DNA of 64,000 nt from CAWBJO01 sp963789175 (GCA_963789175.1 CAWBJO010000005.1:62001-126000), one strand, 5' to 3'. Positions 7,583 to 16,237 are shown, numbered from the stretch's first letter. The notes: generated by a model not told the origin, from the sequence alone. A program made the numbers and translations.

Positions 7583-8941
7583 ATGGCATCTTTGGATTCG
7601 CGCGAAACGTCGCTCGCTGGCGTCCTGGCCGAGGACTATGCCGAGAGGCCGTACTGGTGGGACGTTGCGAACCCGCTCGAAGGGCGATCGCATAGGGAGG
7701 AAAGGCTCGACGCGAATGCCGATGTCGTCATCGTCGGCGGCGGTATCACCGGCACCGTCGCGGCATTGAAGCTGGCGCGCGCCGGCGCGCAGGTGATCGT
7801 CGTCGACGCCCAGGCCATCGGCGAGGGAGCGGCGCGCCGCAACGCCGGTTTCATCGGCCGCACGCTGAAGCGATCGGTGGCCTGGCTGGAAGCCCGCCGC
7901 GGCGCCGGCCACGGTGTCCGCGTCTACCGGGAGCTCGACGATGCGCTGGACTCGGTCCGCGCCCTGGTCGAGGAGGAGGGCATCGCCTGCCATCACCGGA
8001 TCTGCGGACGCTTCATCGCCGCGAATTCTCCGGCCCATATGCAGTTGCTGATCGACGATCTGGAAGTCATGCGCCGGCTGCTGGGTTTTCCCTATGAGCG
8101 CGTCGACGTGCCGGAGCTTGCAACGGAGATCGCCTCGGACCGCTTCGTGGGCGGCGCCGTCATTCCCGATCTGGGATCCATTCATTCGGGGCTCTATCAT
8201 CGAGAGCTGGTCGCTCTTGCGACACAGGCGGGCGCCCGCTTCGAGCCGCACACGGAAGTCGGATCCATCTCCTCGGGCGACGGCGACAAGACGGTGACGA
8301 CGAACCGCGGAACGCTCCGGGCCAAGCACGTCGTCGTGACCACCAACGGCTACACGAAGCGATTGAGCTGGTTCGCGAGGCGGGTCATCCCCTTCCGCGG
8401 CTATGTGCTGGCGACCGAGCTGCTTGCACCGGGGCTGATCGACAAGGTCCTGCCGAAGCGCCGCACCTATCTCGACACCAAGCTCAATATCGATTTCATC
8501 AGGCCGGCTCCCGACAGTGAGCGCATCCTGTTCGGGGGCATGACCGGCACTCCGGCTCCGTCGGCGACCGCGATGGTACCGATCCTCCTGCGCCGCCTGA
8601 CGACGATACTGCCCGATCTCGAGGGCACGCGCGTCAGCCGCGCCTGGAGCGGGCATTGCGCCGGAACGTTCGATTTCATGCCGCACATCGGATGCCACGA
8701 CGGCATCCATTTCGCCTTGGGCTACAACTTCGCCGGCATCCCGATCGGCACCAGTTTCGCCATGAAGATCGCCGCCCGCATCCTGGGGCGCGGGGATGCG
8801 GCGTCGGCTTTCGAGGCCAGGAGATTTCCGACCGTTCCGTTCTACTCCGGCTCGCCTTGGTTCGTCCCGCTCGCCATGCGGTATTTCGACCGTCACGATC
8901 GCCGGATCGCCGGCTCCCACGCAAAATCGATCGTGTCGTGA
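7583..8941 (+). CDS. FAD-dependent oxidoreductase (DAO family)
   Basis: A 452-residue D-amino-acid-oxidase-fold flavoenzyme. The Rossmann FAD motif VVIVGGGITGTVAALKLARAG lies near residues 48-68, with an acidic VVDAQ strand end after it and the ARRNAGFIG segment typical of glycine/sarcosine-oxidase relatives. The C-terminal GYNFAGIPIGTSFA region is the usual FAD contact. About 45 residues precede the FAD motif and include YAERPYWWD, a pattern seen in the putrescine-oxidase/YurR-like branch. It probably oxidises a secondary or D-amino compound. No transporter or amino-acid gene directly adjoins it, so the substrate is open. It converges with a small hypothetical gene seven bases downstream. 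Confidence 0.85.
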   Translation: MASLDSRETSLAGVLAEDYAERPYWWDVANPLEGRSHREERLDANADVVIVGGGITGTVAALKLARAGAQVIVVDAQAIGEGAARRNAGFIGRTLKRSVAWLEARRGAGHGVRVYRELDDALDSVRALVEEEGIACHHRICGRFIAANSPAHMQLLIDDLEVMRRLLGFPYERVDVPELATEIASDRFVGGAVIPDLGSIHSGLYHRELVALATQAGARFEPHTEVGSISSGDGDKTVTTNRGTLRAKHVVVTTNGYTKRLSWFARRVIPFRGYVLATELLAPGLIDKVLPKRRTYLDTKLNIDFIRPAPDSERILFGGMTGTPAPSATAMVPILLRRLTTILPDLEGTRVSRAWSGHCAGTFDFMPHIGCHDGIHFALGYNFAGIPIGTSFAMKIAARILGRGDAASAFEARRFPTVPFYSGSPWFVPLAMRYFDRHDRRIAGSHAKSIVS

Positions 8942-8947
8942 GTGGTC

Positions 8948-9268
8948 TTATATGAGTGGCCGGTACGTGATCGTCGAGGTCGCCTCGCGGACACCCGGCT
9001 CTGCGGACCCGTACTGGCGCGTGACCTCGGCGCCGTCCATGAAATCGGCTCTCGCCAGGATCGGCTCGATGACGTCCAGCAGGCCGTCCGCATCCGCGCC
9101 GTACATGTAGAGATAGGCGTCGATTCCGTCGGTTGCAATGAGATCGCCGTCGAACCGGCCGACCTCCGCCGCCTCGATGGCCTCCTCGATCCTGTCCTCC
9201 AGCTCGAAGAGCCGCGTCAGATCGGTGGAGCCGTAGCGAAAATGAACGATGACCGCATGGTCTGTCAT
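8948..9268 (-). CDS. Hypothetical protein, 106 residues
   Basis: I do not recognise this protein. It is acidic, with alternating predicted strands and helices (HAVIVHFRYGS, then LFELEDRIEEAIEAAEVGRFDGD, then IDAYLYMYGADADGLLDVIEPIL) consistent with a compact ferredoxin-like alpha/beta fold. I use the ATG at 9268; the frame extends 13 codons further upstream. The pattern looks coding rather than shadow, and no other gene occupies this interval. Confidence 0.6.
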   Translation of the reverse strand: MTDHAVIVHFRYGSTDLTRLFELEDRIEEAIEAAEVGRFDGDLIATDGIDAYLYMYGADADGLLDVIEPILARADFMDGAEVTRQYGSAEPGVREATSTITYRPLI

Positions 9269-9303
9269 GGTTTTGCCGAGGAATCGGTGATTGAAAATCG
9301 AAC

Positions 9304-9465
9304 TCAAATGCCGCTGTTGAAACGATGATCGCGCGCTTCTAACAGTTTCCGGGTTTCGGTCCAGATCGAAGACTCTCCATCGACCGGTTCTTCGTGCCGA
9401 GCGTCCATCTCAGGATCGGTTCTCTCCTGAGAGTTAAATTTCGGCCGGTTTCCGGTTGCTTCCAT
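9304..9465 (-). CDS. Possible small hypothetical protein
   Basis: A 53-residue, strongly charged product, rich in Glu and Arg, ending WTETRKLLEARDHRFNSGI. An alternative ATG inside it would give a 34-residue form starting MDARHEEP. No clear ribosome site supports either, and no family is recognised. It is listed because it fills the gap between two minus- and plus-strand genes in a frame without other explanation. Confidence 0.28.
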   Translation of the reverse strand: MEATGNRPKFNSQERTDPEMDARHEEPVDGESSIWTETRKLLEARDHRFNSGI

Positions 9466-9515
9466 TACCTGCAAGGTAGTTGCGGGGCGTCGGCCGATGG
9501 GCATCCTTCGGGCCC

Positions 9516-10115
9516 ATGGATGGCATCATGATAGGTCCCCTAGTTCTCTTTGCCGCCGCCATGTGCCTGACGCCGGGGCCGAACGTGATCATGGTGATCG
9601 CCTCCGCCGTCAATTTCGGATTTCGCCGAGCGGTGCCGCACATCCTCGGCATATCCGTGGGCTTCGGACTCATGGTGGTGGCCATCGGCCTCGGTTTGGC
9701 CGGACTGTTCGAGGCGGAACCGGCGCTGCATGCTGCGGTGAAGTACCTGGGGGCCGGCTATCTTCTCTATCTTGCCTGGCGGATCGCCCGCTCGCGTCCG
9801 GCTGCGGCTTCCGACGAACGGGCAAAGCCCATCGGCTTTGCCGAGGCGGCACTCTTCCAGTGGCTCAATCCCAAGGGCTGGGCGACCGCCATCGGTGCCT
9901 TCGTCACCTACACAGCGGTTGGTGGAGAGGCCTGGAAGCAGACCTCGATCGTGGCGGCGATCCTGGCGGCCGCCTGCTGCTTGTCTGTCGTCCTGTGGGC
10001 GTCATTCGGTGCCGGCCTGTCCCGGCTTCTCGCAACGGCGAAGGTCCGCACTGTCTTCAACTGCTCGATGGCGGCGCTCCTGGTCCTCTCCCTCGTACCG
10101 GTCTTCTTCTGGTAG
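9516..10115 (+). CDS. LysE/RhtB family amino-acid exporter
   Basis: A 199-residue polytopic membrane protein with about six hydrophobic helices. It carries the family hallmarks near the N-terminus, FAAAMCLTPGPNVIMV and FGFRRAVPHILGISVGF, and the mid-protein ALFQWLNPKGWATAIGAF. LysE/RhtB proteins export lysine, homoserine, threonine or related metabolites by proton antiport. I prefer ATG 9516; ATG 9528 is equally possible, as neither has a strong ribosome site. The next plus-strand gene, a DUF1127 protein, starts 16 bases after the stop. Confidence 0.85.
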   Translation: MDGIMIGPLVLFAAAMCLTPGPNVIMVIASAVNFGFRRAVPHILGISVGFGLMVVAIGLGLAGLFEAEPALHAAVKYLGAGYLLYLAWRIARSRPAAASDERAKPIGFAEAALFQWLNPKGWATAIGAFVTYTAVGGEAWKQTSIVAAILAAACCLSVVLWASFGAGLSRLLATAKVRTVFNCSMAALLVLSLVPVFFW

Positions 10116-10131
10116 GCGGCTGCCTTCGAAT

Positions 10132-10365
10132 ATGACCAGCCGGACAATTGCGGGCCAGGCAGCCGTGCGGCAGTTGACCGCTATGCGCATGGCGGGGAAG
10201 CTCCGGGAAGCACGCGAAAGGCTGAGGCTCGCCGTGGCGCGCTGGCATCGACGGCGCCGAGACCGCCGGATGATCGCCGCCCTCGATGGTCGCGCCCTGC
10301 GTGATCTTGGCCTTGATCGCCGGACGGAGGATCCGGTGTCTGCTTATTGGCGGCGCTGGCGCTAG
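10132..10365 (+). CDS. DUF1127 domain small protein
   Basis: A 77-residue Arg-rich protein with the DUF1127 core RRRDRRMIAALDGRALRDLGLDRR in its C-terminal half. Parallels the gene at 6363, but its N-terminal extension is different. It is short, basic and probably co-transcribed with the upstream LysE-type gene (16 bases apart). It slightly overlaps the extended frame of the XRE regulator downstream, but not that gene at the start I chose. Function unknown. Confidence 0.72.
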   Translation: MTSRTIAGQAAVRQLTAMRMAGKLREARERLRLAVARWHRRRRDRRMIAALDGRALRDLGLDRRTEDPVSAYWRRWR

Positions 10366-10394
10366 GCTGCTGCGGCGGCGGTCACAAGGGTTCG

Positions 10395-11192
10395 ATGATG
10401 GAAGCGATGCACAGGAATTTCGGGGAGCGGCTGCGATGGTGGCGGAAGCGTCGCGGCCTGTCCCAGCTCGAGCTTGCCGGAATCGCCGGGACATCGCAGC
10501 GCCATCTGAGCTTCCTCGAATCCGGGCGCGCCGCGCCGAGCCAGCCGATGGTCCTGAACCTGGCAGCCGCCTTGAACGTCTCGTTTCGCCACCAGAACGG
10601 CTTCCTGGCCGCGGCGGGGTACGCGCCGCTGTGGAAGGAGGGAAGGTTCGGCGGCCCCGAGCTGGCGGAGGTCGACCGTGCGCTGGACTACATCCTCGCC
10701 CAGCAGGAGCCGTTCCCGGCTTTCGTCGTCGACCGGCATTGGAACCTGAAGCGCGTCAATGCCGGCGGCATCCGCTTCGTGAGATTCATTCTCGGCGCGG
10801 TGCCCGAGGGAGACGTCAATCTGGCGGATGCATTGCTTTCGCCGTCGGTCCTCAAGCCGTACGTCGTGAACTGGCAGGAGGTGGCGCTCCACTTCCTCCG
10901 CGACGTTCAGGCCGATGTGATAGCCGACGGCTCGGCCGAATCGCGGGCGCTGCTGGCGCGCCTGCTCGCCTACGACGGTATGTCGGAGCTGACCGGCTCG
11001 GCTGCGCTCGAAGGAGCCTCGAGCCCGCTGCTTCCCATCCATCTGCGCAGGGACGGAGTCTCGTTGCAGCTGTTCACGACCATCGCGACTCTCGGCACGC
11101 CGCAGGACATCACCGTCCAGGAGATCCGCATCGAAAGCTTCTTCCCAACCGACGCGGCGACGGCGGCGTTTTTCCGCAATGGCGCGGTCTAG
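10395..11192 (+). CDS. XRE-family transcriptional regulator with MmyB-like ligand domain
   Basis: About 265 residues. The N-terminal helix-turn-helix is clear: GERLRWWRKRRGLSQLELAG, then TSQRHLSFLESGRAAPSQPMVL at roughly residues 9-60. The remainder matches the MmyB/MLTR ligand-binding domain, with EPFPAFVVDRHWNLKRVN around residue 105 and LHLRRDGVSLQLFTTIATLGTPQDIT near the end. Such regulators often control adjacent short-chain dehydrogenases, in response to fatty-acid-like ligands. Here an SDR gene is convergent only two bases away, but that SDR appears to belong to the polyol operon. I chose ATG 10395 (AAGGG upstream); 10398 is an alternative. Confidence 0.85.
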   Translation: MMEAMHRNFGERLRWWRKRRGLSQLELAGIAGTSQRHLSFLESGRAAPSQPMVLNLAAALNVSFRHQNGFLAAAGYAPLWKEGRFGGPELAEVDRALDYILAQQEPFPAFVVDRHWNLKRVNAGGIRFVRFILGAVPEGDVNLADALLSPSVLKPYVVNWQEVALHFLRDVQADVIADGSAESRALLARLLAYDGMSELTGSAALEGASSPLLPIHLRRDGVSLQLFTTIATLGTPQDITVQEIRIESFFPTDAATAAFFRNGAV

Positions 11193-11194
11193 GT

Positions 11195-11971
11195 CTACCA
11201 GCAGGTGTATCCGCCATCGGCCAGCACGATGGACCCCGTCATCAGGCTCGACGCGTCGGAAGCCAGGAAATGCACGATGGACGCGATCTCTTCCGGCTGC
11301 CCGACCCGGCCCATGGGCGTCATCTCGAGCCAGGTCGCATACATCTCCGGATCTTCCTTGATGCCGAACGACGTCAGCGGGGTCTCGATGTAGGTGGGTG
11401 CCACGGCGTTCACCCTGACACCGCGCTTGCCCCATTCCGCCGCCAGCGACCGCGTCAGCTGGTGAACGGCTGCCTTGGATGCGTTGTAGAACGATTGCGG
11501 CTGCGGTTTGTTGACGATGAAGCCGGACATCGATCCGATATTGACGATGGCGCCGCGGCCTTGCATCAGCATCATGCGCCCGAATGCCCTGCAGCACCAG
11601 AACAGGCCATCGACATTGACGTCCATGTGAAGTCGCCAGTGGTCGTCGGTGGTGTCTTCGGCCTTGACGTTGCTTAGGGCGACGCCGGCATTGTTGACGA
11701 GAATGTCCACCTGGCCGTGTTTGTCGGCGATTGCTCGGGCCGTGCGGTCGACGTCGGCGGAACTGCGGACGTCGAGGGTCGCTGCGTCTGCCGCGATCCC
11801 GGCATCCTTCAGCGACTTCACGGTGGCTTCGGCGCGCTCCGGCCGCAGCTCGGCGACGACGACGCGCGCTCCCGCCTCGCCGAGCGCCCGCGCGCAGGCG
11901 GCTCCGATCCCCTGGCCGCCACCGGTCACGACGGCCACCCGACCGTCCAGTTTCAGCTTTTCAAGATACAC
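11195..11971 (-). CDS. Short-chain dehydrogenase, galactitol/polyol dehydrogenase-like
   Basis: A 258-residue NAD(P)-dependent classical SDR: cofactor motif TGGGQGIG at 16-23, NNAG at 93-96, catalytic Ser149, Tyr162 and Lys166. The C-terminal half closely recalls the Rhodobacter galactitol dehydrogenase group (DGLFWCCRAFGRMM, GSMSGFIVN, WLEMTPMGRVGQPEEIA, ending LADGGYTCW). Proposed role: cytoplasmic oxidation of the sugar alcohol brought in by the upstream ABC genes, the position SmoS has in smo operons. It uses a GTG start with GAGGG upstream and follows the ATPase gene by 13 bases. The exact polyol (galactitol, threitol, sorbitol) is not determined. Confidence 0.85.
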   Translation of the reverse strand: MYLEKLKLDGRVAVVTGGGQGIGAACARALGEAGARVVVAELRPERAEATVKSLKDAGIAADAATLDVRSSADVDRTARAIADKHGQVDILVNNAGVALSNVKAEDTTDDHWRLHMDVNVDGLFWCCRAFGRMMLMQGRGAIVNIGSMSGFIVNKPQPQSFYNASKAAVHQLTRSLAAEWGKRGVRVNAVAPTYIETPLTSFGIKEDPEMYATWLEMTPMGRVGQPEEIASIVHFLASDASSLMTGSIVLADGGYTCW

Positions 11972-11984
11972 GGCTCATCGACCC

Positions 11985-12986
11985 TCATTGCTTGGCGATA
12001 CCCGAACTATCGAAACGATAGATCCTGCCCGGATCCGGTGTGAGGTAGATGTGATCGCCGTGCTGGGCATTGATCTCGCCTTGCGCACGCACCGTCACCG
12101 GGCCGATCCTGTCGACGTTGACATGCAGGAACGTATCGGCGCCGAGATGCTCGGCGACGCCGATCACGCCCTGCCAGTCGCCCTTGGTATTGGAGAGCGC
12201 GATGTGCTCGGGACGGACTCCGATCGAGTCGGCCTTGAGTTTCTTGGCTTCCGAGCCCTCGATGAAGTTCATCTTCGGCGAGCCGATGAATCCGGCGACG
12301 AAGCGGTTCGCAGGGCTACGGTAGAGTTCGAGCGGCGAGCCGACCTGCTCGATCCGGCCGGCGTTCAGAACCACGATCTTGTCGGCCATCGTCATCGCTT
12401 CGACCTGGTCGTGGGTCACGTAGACCATCGTCGTCTTGAGCTGATGGTGGAGTTCGCTGATCTCCACCCGCATGTTGACGCGCAGCGCCGCGTCTAGATT
12501 GGAGAGCGGCTCGTCGAACAGGAAGGCGCGCGGCTGCCGAACGATGGCGCGTCCGATGGCGACCCGCTGCCGCTGGCCGCCCGACAGCTGCCGCGGCTTG
12601 CGGTCGAGATAGTCGGTGAGGTTCAGGATGCGCGCGGCGTCGCGAACCTTCTTGTCGTAGGCGCTTTTCTCCACGCCGGCCATCTTCAGCGGGAAGGCGA
12701 TGTTCCCGTAGACGCTCATGTGCGGATAGAGCGCGTAGGACTGGAACACCATCGACAGCTCGCGCTGCGACGGCGGCTGGTGCGTCACGTCCTTCCCGTC
12801 GATTTCGATGACGCCGCCGCTCACGTCCTCGAGGCCGGCGATGAGCCTGAGCAGGGTTGACTTTCCGCACCCCGACGGTCCTACGAACACGACGAACGCG
12901 CCGTCCGCGATCTCGAGATCGAGCTTGGCGATGACGGTGACGGCGCCGAACGACTTCGACACGCTGCGGAGGTTGATGCTGCCCAT
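11985..12986 (-). CDS. smoK: Sugar/polyol ABC transporter ATPase (SmoK/MalK type)
   Basis: A 333-residue CUT1-type ATPase. Walker A GPSGCGKST is at 36-44, Q-loop VFQSYALYPHMSV follows, signature LSGGQRQRVAIGRA, Walker B AFLFDEPLSNLD and H-loop YVTHDQVEAM. The C-terminal ~100 residues form the MalK-type OB regulatory domain (SIGVRPEHIAL). It powers the adjacent permease pair. It sits between the permease gene at 13005 and the SDR gene, all on the minus strand. The length is slightly shorter than the usual 350-370, within range for polyol ATPases. Confidence 0.92.
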   Translation of the reverse strand: MGSINLRSVSKSFGAVTVIAKLDLEIADGAFVVFVGPSGCGKSTLLRLIAGLEDVSGGVIEIDGKDVTHQPPSQRELSMVFQSYALYPHMSVYGNIAFPLKMAGVEKSAYDKKVRDAARILNLTDYLDRKPRQLSGGQRQRVAIGRAIVRQPRAFLFDEPLSNLDAALRVNMRVEISELHHQLKTTMVYVTHDQVEAMTMADKIVVLNAGRIEQVGSPLELYRSPANRFVAGFIGSPKMNFIEGSEAKKLKADSIGVRPEHIALSNTKGDWQGVIGVAEHLGADTFLHVNVDRIGPVTVRAQGEINAQHGDHIYLTPDPGRIYRFDSSGIAKQ

Positions 12987-13004
12987 GAAGGATTGCCCCG
13001 TGGT

Positions 13005-13836
13005 CTATTTGACTGCGCCGAACGTCAGCCCGCGGACGAGCTGTCGTTGCGAGAACCAGCCAAGGATGAGGATTGGTGCGATGGCGAGCGTCGAGGCCGC
13101 CGACAGCTTCGCCCAGAACAGCCCCTCCGGGCTCGAATAGGAGGCTATGAAGGCGGTCAGCGGCGCTGCGTTCGCGGCCGTCAGGTTCAGCGTCCAGAAC
13201 GCCTCGTTCCAGGCAAGGATGATATTGAGAAGGAAAGTGGACGCGATGCCCGGCACCGCCATGGGCGCCAGGACGAAGATGATCTCCTTGGCGAGCGACG
13301 CCCCGTCCATGCGGGCCGCCTCCAGGATGTCCGGCGGTATCTCCTTGAAATAGGTGTAGAGCATCCACACGATGATCGGGAGGTTGATCAGCGTCAGGAT
13401 GATCAGGAGGCCGGTTCGCGTGTCGAGGAGTTCCTCCGTCGCGGAACAGCAGGTAGATCGGCACCAGGACGCCGACCGGCGGCAGCATCTTGGTCGACAG
13501 CATCCACATCAGGATGTCCTTGGTGCGCTTGGTCGGCGCGAACGCCATCGCCCAGGCGGCCGGTATCGCTATGAGCAGGCCGAACAGGGTGGAGCCGAGC
13601 GACACGATCACCGAGTTCGCGAAATGCTTGAAGTAGTTGGATCGCTCCTGGACCTCGACATAGTTTTCGAGCGTCCAGTTGAAGAACAGCAGGCTCGGCG
13701 GCGAGGCGATGGCTTCGCCTTCGGTCTTGAAGCTCGTCAGGATCGTCCACAGGATCGGAAAGAACAGAAGCAGGCCGATGGTCCACCCGATGGCCGTGAA
13801 AATGATTTTTCGTTGCGTCGTGGCCCGTTGTGCCAT
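13005..13836 (-). pseudogene. smoG: Polyol ABC transporter permease (SmoG/MalG type), frameshifted
   Basis: As sequenced, this gene is broken. The first part (13836 down to about 13438) encodes MAQRATTQRKIIFTA..., a MalG-type membrane protein up to VPIYLLFRD. The sequence then continues in another frame as ELLDTRTGLLIILTLINLPI, through the EAA loop PPDILEAARMDGA, to the stop at 13005. One extra G in the GGAGG run at 13436-13437 explains it: removing it restores a 276-residue permease with normal FRDxxLLDT spacing. Both halves keep intact coding sequence, so a sequencing error or a very recent mutation is likely. If real, the importer would be inactive unless frameshifting rescues it. Confidence 0.85.
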
Positions 13837-13839
13837 CGC

Positions 13840-14712
13840 TTATGCCTCGAGATTCTTGCCGATGAGCCGCACCAGGAAGAAGGCGACGATGTTGGCGAGG
13901 ATGACGGCCACGATGCCGCCGGCCGATGCGCCGCCGACGTCGAACTGCAGGAGCGCCTGCGCATAGACGAGATAGGTGATGTTGGTGCTCTGGTAGCCGG
14001 GCCCGCCATTGGTCGTGACCAGGATCTCGGCGAACACGCTGAGGAGGAAGATCGTCTCGATGAGGATGACGACGGTGATGGCGCGGGCGAGGTGGGGCAG
14101 GATGATGTAGATGAAGAGCGATATCGGTCCGGCCCCGTCCATGCCCGCCGCGTCTTTCTGCTCCTCGTCCAGGGACTGCAGGGCGGTGAGGATGATGAGC
14201 GTGGCGAACGGCAGCCACTGCCACGCGACGATCAGGACGACCGAGAACAGCGGCAGGTTCGCGAGCCAGTCGACCGGCTGCAGGCCGAACGTCTTCGCGA
14301 TCCAGGCGAACAGGCCGTACACCGGGTGCATCAGCATATTCTTCCAGACAAGGGCCGACACGGTCGGCATCACGAAGAACGGCGCGATCACCAGTAGCCG
14401 CACGATCCCTTGGCCGAAGAACGGCTGGTCGAGGAGGAGGGCGAGGAAGGTTCCGCCGACGACGGTGATCAGAAGGACGCCGCCGACCAGGAGGAAGGTG
14501 TTGAGCAGCGCGGTCGTGAAGGCCGGGTCGGTCAGGAAGAAGCGGTAGTTCAGGAAGCCGACCCACTCCTCCGTTCCCGGCATCAGCAGGTTGTAGCGCA
14601 GGAACGAGAAATAGACGGTCATCACCAGCGGCACGATCATCCATGCCAGCAGAAGCAGCACGGAAGGTGCCATCATCAGCCGGGCGGCGGAGCGTGTGTG
14701 GAGCGTCGCCAT
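13840..14712 (-). CDS. smoF: Polyol ABC transporter permease (SmoF/MalF type)
   Basis: A 290-residue inner-membrane permease with six predicted helices. It contains the ABC permease EAA loop as EEQKDAAGMDGAGPISLF near residue 190 and the NGGPGYQSTNITYLVY segment typical of CUT1 sugar and polyol permeases. It is predicted to pair with the product of the next gene (13005-13836), whose start lies three bases after this stop. The binding protein gene is upstream with a 100-base spacer containing complementary GC-rich tracts that could fold, perhaps limiting read-through from the highly needed binding protein. Confidence 0.9.
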   Translation of the reverse strand: MATLHTRSAARLMMAPSVLLLLAWMIVPLVMTVYFSFLRYNLLMPGTEEWVGFLNYRFFLTDPAFTTALLNTFLLVGGVLLITVVGGTFLALLLDQPFFGQGIVRLLVIAPFFVMPTVSALVWKNMLMHPVYGLFAWIAKTFGLQPVDWLANLPLFSVVLIVAWQWLPFATLIILTALQSLDEEQKDAAGMDGAGPISLFIYIILPHLARAITVVILIETIFLLSVFAEILVTTNGGPGYQSTNITYLVYAQALLQFDVGGASAGGIVAVILANIVAFFLVRLIGKNLEA

Positions 14713-14812
14713 GGCGGCGGTTCCTGGGGGAGTTGCGGGAGAGACGAGGGGCGGAAGCGCATCCCCGCGGCCGTGGAAAGCCGGTCGGATGGGCTCCCGC
14801 CCCCAGGGAGGA

Positions 14813-16123
14813 CTACTTGATGTATCCGCTTTTCATCATCTCGCGTTCGGTCAGCTGCTGGGCGTTTTGCAGAGCCTGGTCGACGCTGGCCTGCCCGGCG
14901 AGCGCGGCCGAGAATTGCTGCCCGACGGCGGTGCCGATGCCCTGGAACTCCGGAATGGCGACGAACTGCACGCCCACATAGGGGACGGGCTTGACCGTCG
15001 GCTTGGTCGGGTCGGCCGCATTGATCGAGTCGAGCGTCATCTTCGCGAACGGCGCCGCCTTCTGGTACTCGGCGTTGGAGTAGAGCGACGTCCTGGTCCC
15101 CGGCGGCACGTTCGCCCAGCCTTCCTTGGAAGCGACGAGGTCGAGGTATCCCTTACCCGTCGCCCAGGCGATGAACTTCTCCGCATCGGCCTGCTTCTGC
15201 GATCCGGCCGGGATGGCGAGCGACCACGCCCACAGCCAGTTGCTGCGCTTGCCGAGCCCGGTGTCGGGAGCCAGCGCGAAGCCGACCTTGTCGGCGACCT
15301 GGGATTGCTTCGGATTGGTGACGAACGACGCGGCGACCGTGGCGTCGATCCACATGCCGCATTTGCCCGTCTGGAACAGGGCGAGGTTCTCGTTGAACCC
15401 GTTCGAGGAGGCGCCCGGCGGGCCCGCATCTTTCATCAGGTTGATATAGAAATCGAGGGCCGCTTTCCACTCCGGCTGGTCGAACTGCGGCTTCCAGGTC
15501 TCGTCGAACCAGCGCGCGCCGAAGGAGTTCGCCATCGCCGAGAGGAAGGCCATGTTCTCGCCCCAGCCGGCCTTGCCGCGCAGGCAGATTCCGTAGATCT
15601 CGTTCGATTTGTCGGTGATCTTGCGGGCCGCGTCGGCGATGAAATCCCATGTCGGCGCATCCGGCATGGTAAGGCCCGCCTTCTCGAAGAGGTCCTTGCG
15701 ATACATGACCATCGAGCTCTCGCCGTAGAACGGTGCGCCATAGAGCTTCCCGTCAACCGACAGGCCGCCGCGGATCGCCGGCAGCAGGTCGTCGACGTCA
15801 TAGTCGCTGCCGAGGTTGTCGAGCGGCACGAGCCAACCTTGTTTCGCCCAGATCGGCACTTCGTAGGTGCCGATCGTCATGATGTCGTACTGGCCGCCCT
15901 TGGTGGCGATGTCCGTCGTGACCTTTTGGCGGAGGACATTCTCCTCCATGGTCACCCATTCGACGTCGATTCCGGGGTTCTTCGCCTTGAAGTCGTCCGT
16001 CAGCTTCTGCATCGTGATCATGTCGCCGTTGTTGACCGTCGCGATGGTGAGCGTTTCGGCGCTCGCGCCGGTGACCAGCGCCAGCCCCAGGCCGGCTCCG
16101 GCCAAGAAGGTAGCAAGCTTCAT
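14813..16123 (-). CDS. smoE: Polyol ABC transporter substrate-binding protein (SmoE type)
   Basis: A 436-residue periplasmic binding protein. A Sec signal (MKLATFLAGAGLGLALVTGASA) precedes mature ETLTIATVNNGDMITMQ. Segments such as YDIMTIGTYEVPIWAKQGWLVPL, GAPFYGESSMVMYRKDLFEKAGL and PTWDFIADAARKI match the sorbitol/mannitol-binding SmoE group of family 1 binding proteins. Start 16123 has GGGAGGATCC upstream; an in-frame Met ten codons earlier lacks one. It is the first transporter gene after the SorC-type regulator and lies directly downstream of the promoter and operator described at 16147-16200. Confidence 0.9.
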   Translation of the reverse strand: MKLATFLAGAGLGLALVTGASAETLTIATVNNGDMITMQKLTDDFKAKNPGIDVEWVTMEENVLRQKVTTDIATKGGQYDIMTIGTYEVPIWAKQGWLVPLDNLGSDYDVDDLLPAIRGGLSVDGKLYGAPFYGESSMVMYRKDLFEKAGLTMPDAPTWDFIADAARKITDKSNEIYGICLRGKAGWGENMAFLSAMANSFGARWFDETWKPQFDQPEWKAALDFYINLMKDAGPPGASSNGFNENLALFQTGKCGMWIDATVAASFVTNPKQSQVADKVGFALAPDTGLGKRSNWLWAWSLAIPAGSQKQADAEKFIAWATGKGYLDLVASKEGWANVPPGTRTSLYSNAEYQKAAPFAKMTLDSINAADPTKPTVKPVPYVGVQFVAIPEFQGIGTAVGQQFSAALAGQASVDQALQNAQQLTEREMMKSGYIK

Positions 16124-16146
16124 TTGGATCCTCCCTTGTCCAAGGT

Positions 16147-16179
16147 TGAGCAATTGCCTTGGTTATGGGCAATTACTCA
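16147..16179. promoter_or_regulatory. Inverted-repeat operator upstream of smoE
   Basis: Two 12-base arms, TGAGCAATTGCC and (as reverse complement) TGAGTAATTGCC, match at 11 of 12 positions around a 9-base spacer. The site covers the -10 element of the promoter below and sits 24 bases before the smoE start. The upstream SorC-family regulator is the natural candidate to bind it. This is inference from position and symmetry. Confidence 0.7.
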
Positions 16180-16200
16180 CCCGCAGGCGCGTCCAGTCAA
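16172..16200 (-). promoter_or_regulatory. Sigma70-type promoter of the polyol operon
   Basis: On the minus strand TTGACT (16195-16200) is followed after exactly 17 bases by AGTAAT (16172-16177). That gives five of six matches at -35 and four of six at -10. Transcription would start near 16165 and read into smoE. The overlap with the inverted repeat fits ligand-controlled repression or activation. Confidence 0.6.
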
Positions 16201-16237
16201 ATCACATTTTGCGGGAGGGCAGGGATGTGAACAGTGT

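Noticed and set aside
6713..8920. 735-codon minus-strand frame across the dioxygenase and FAD oxidoreductase genes
   Set aside because: It spans two convincing plus-strand genes and has no recognisable domain.
12316..13836. 506-codon minus-strand frame read as one protein
   Set aside because: Only its first ~130 codons are permease-like; the rest is an out-of-frame reading of smoG and smoK caused by the frameshift.
14713..14812. GC-rich complementary tracts between smoE and smoF as a terminator
   Set aside because: The stem is interrupted and no T-run follows; at most a weak attenuator.
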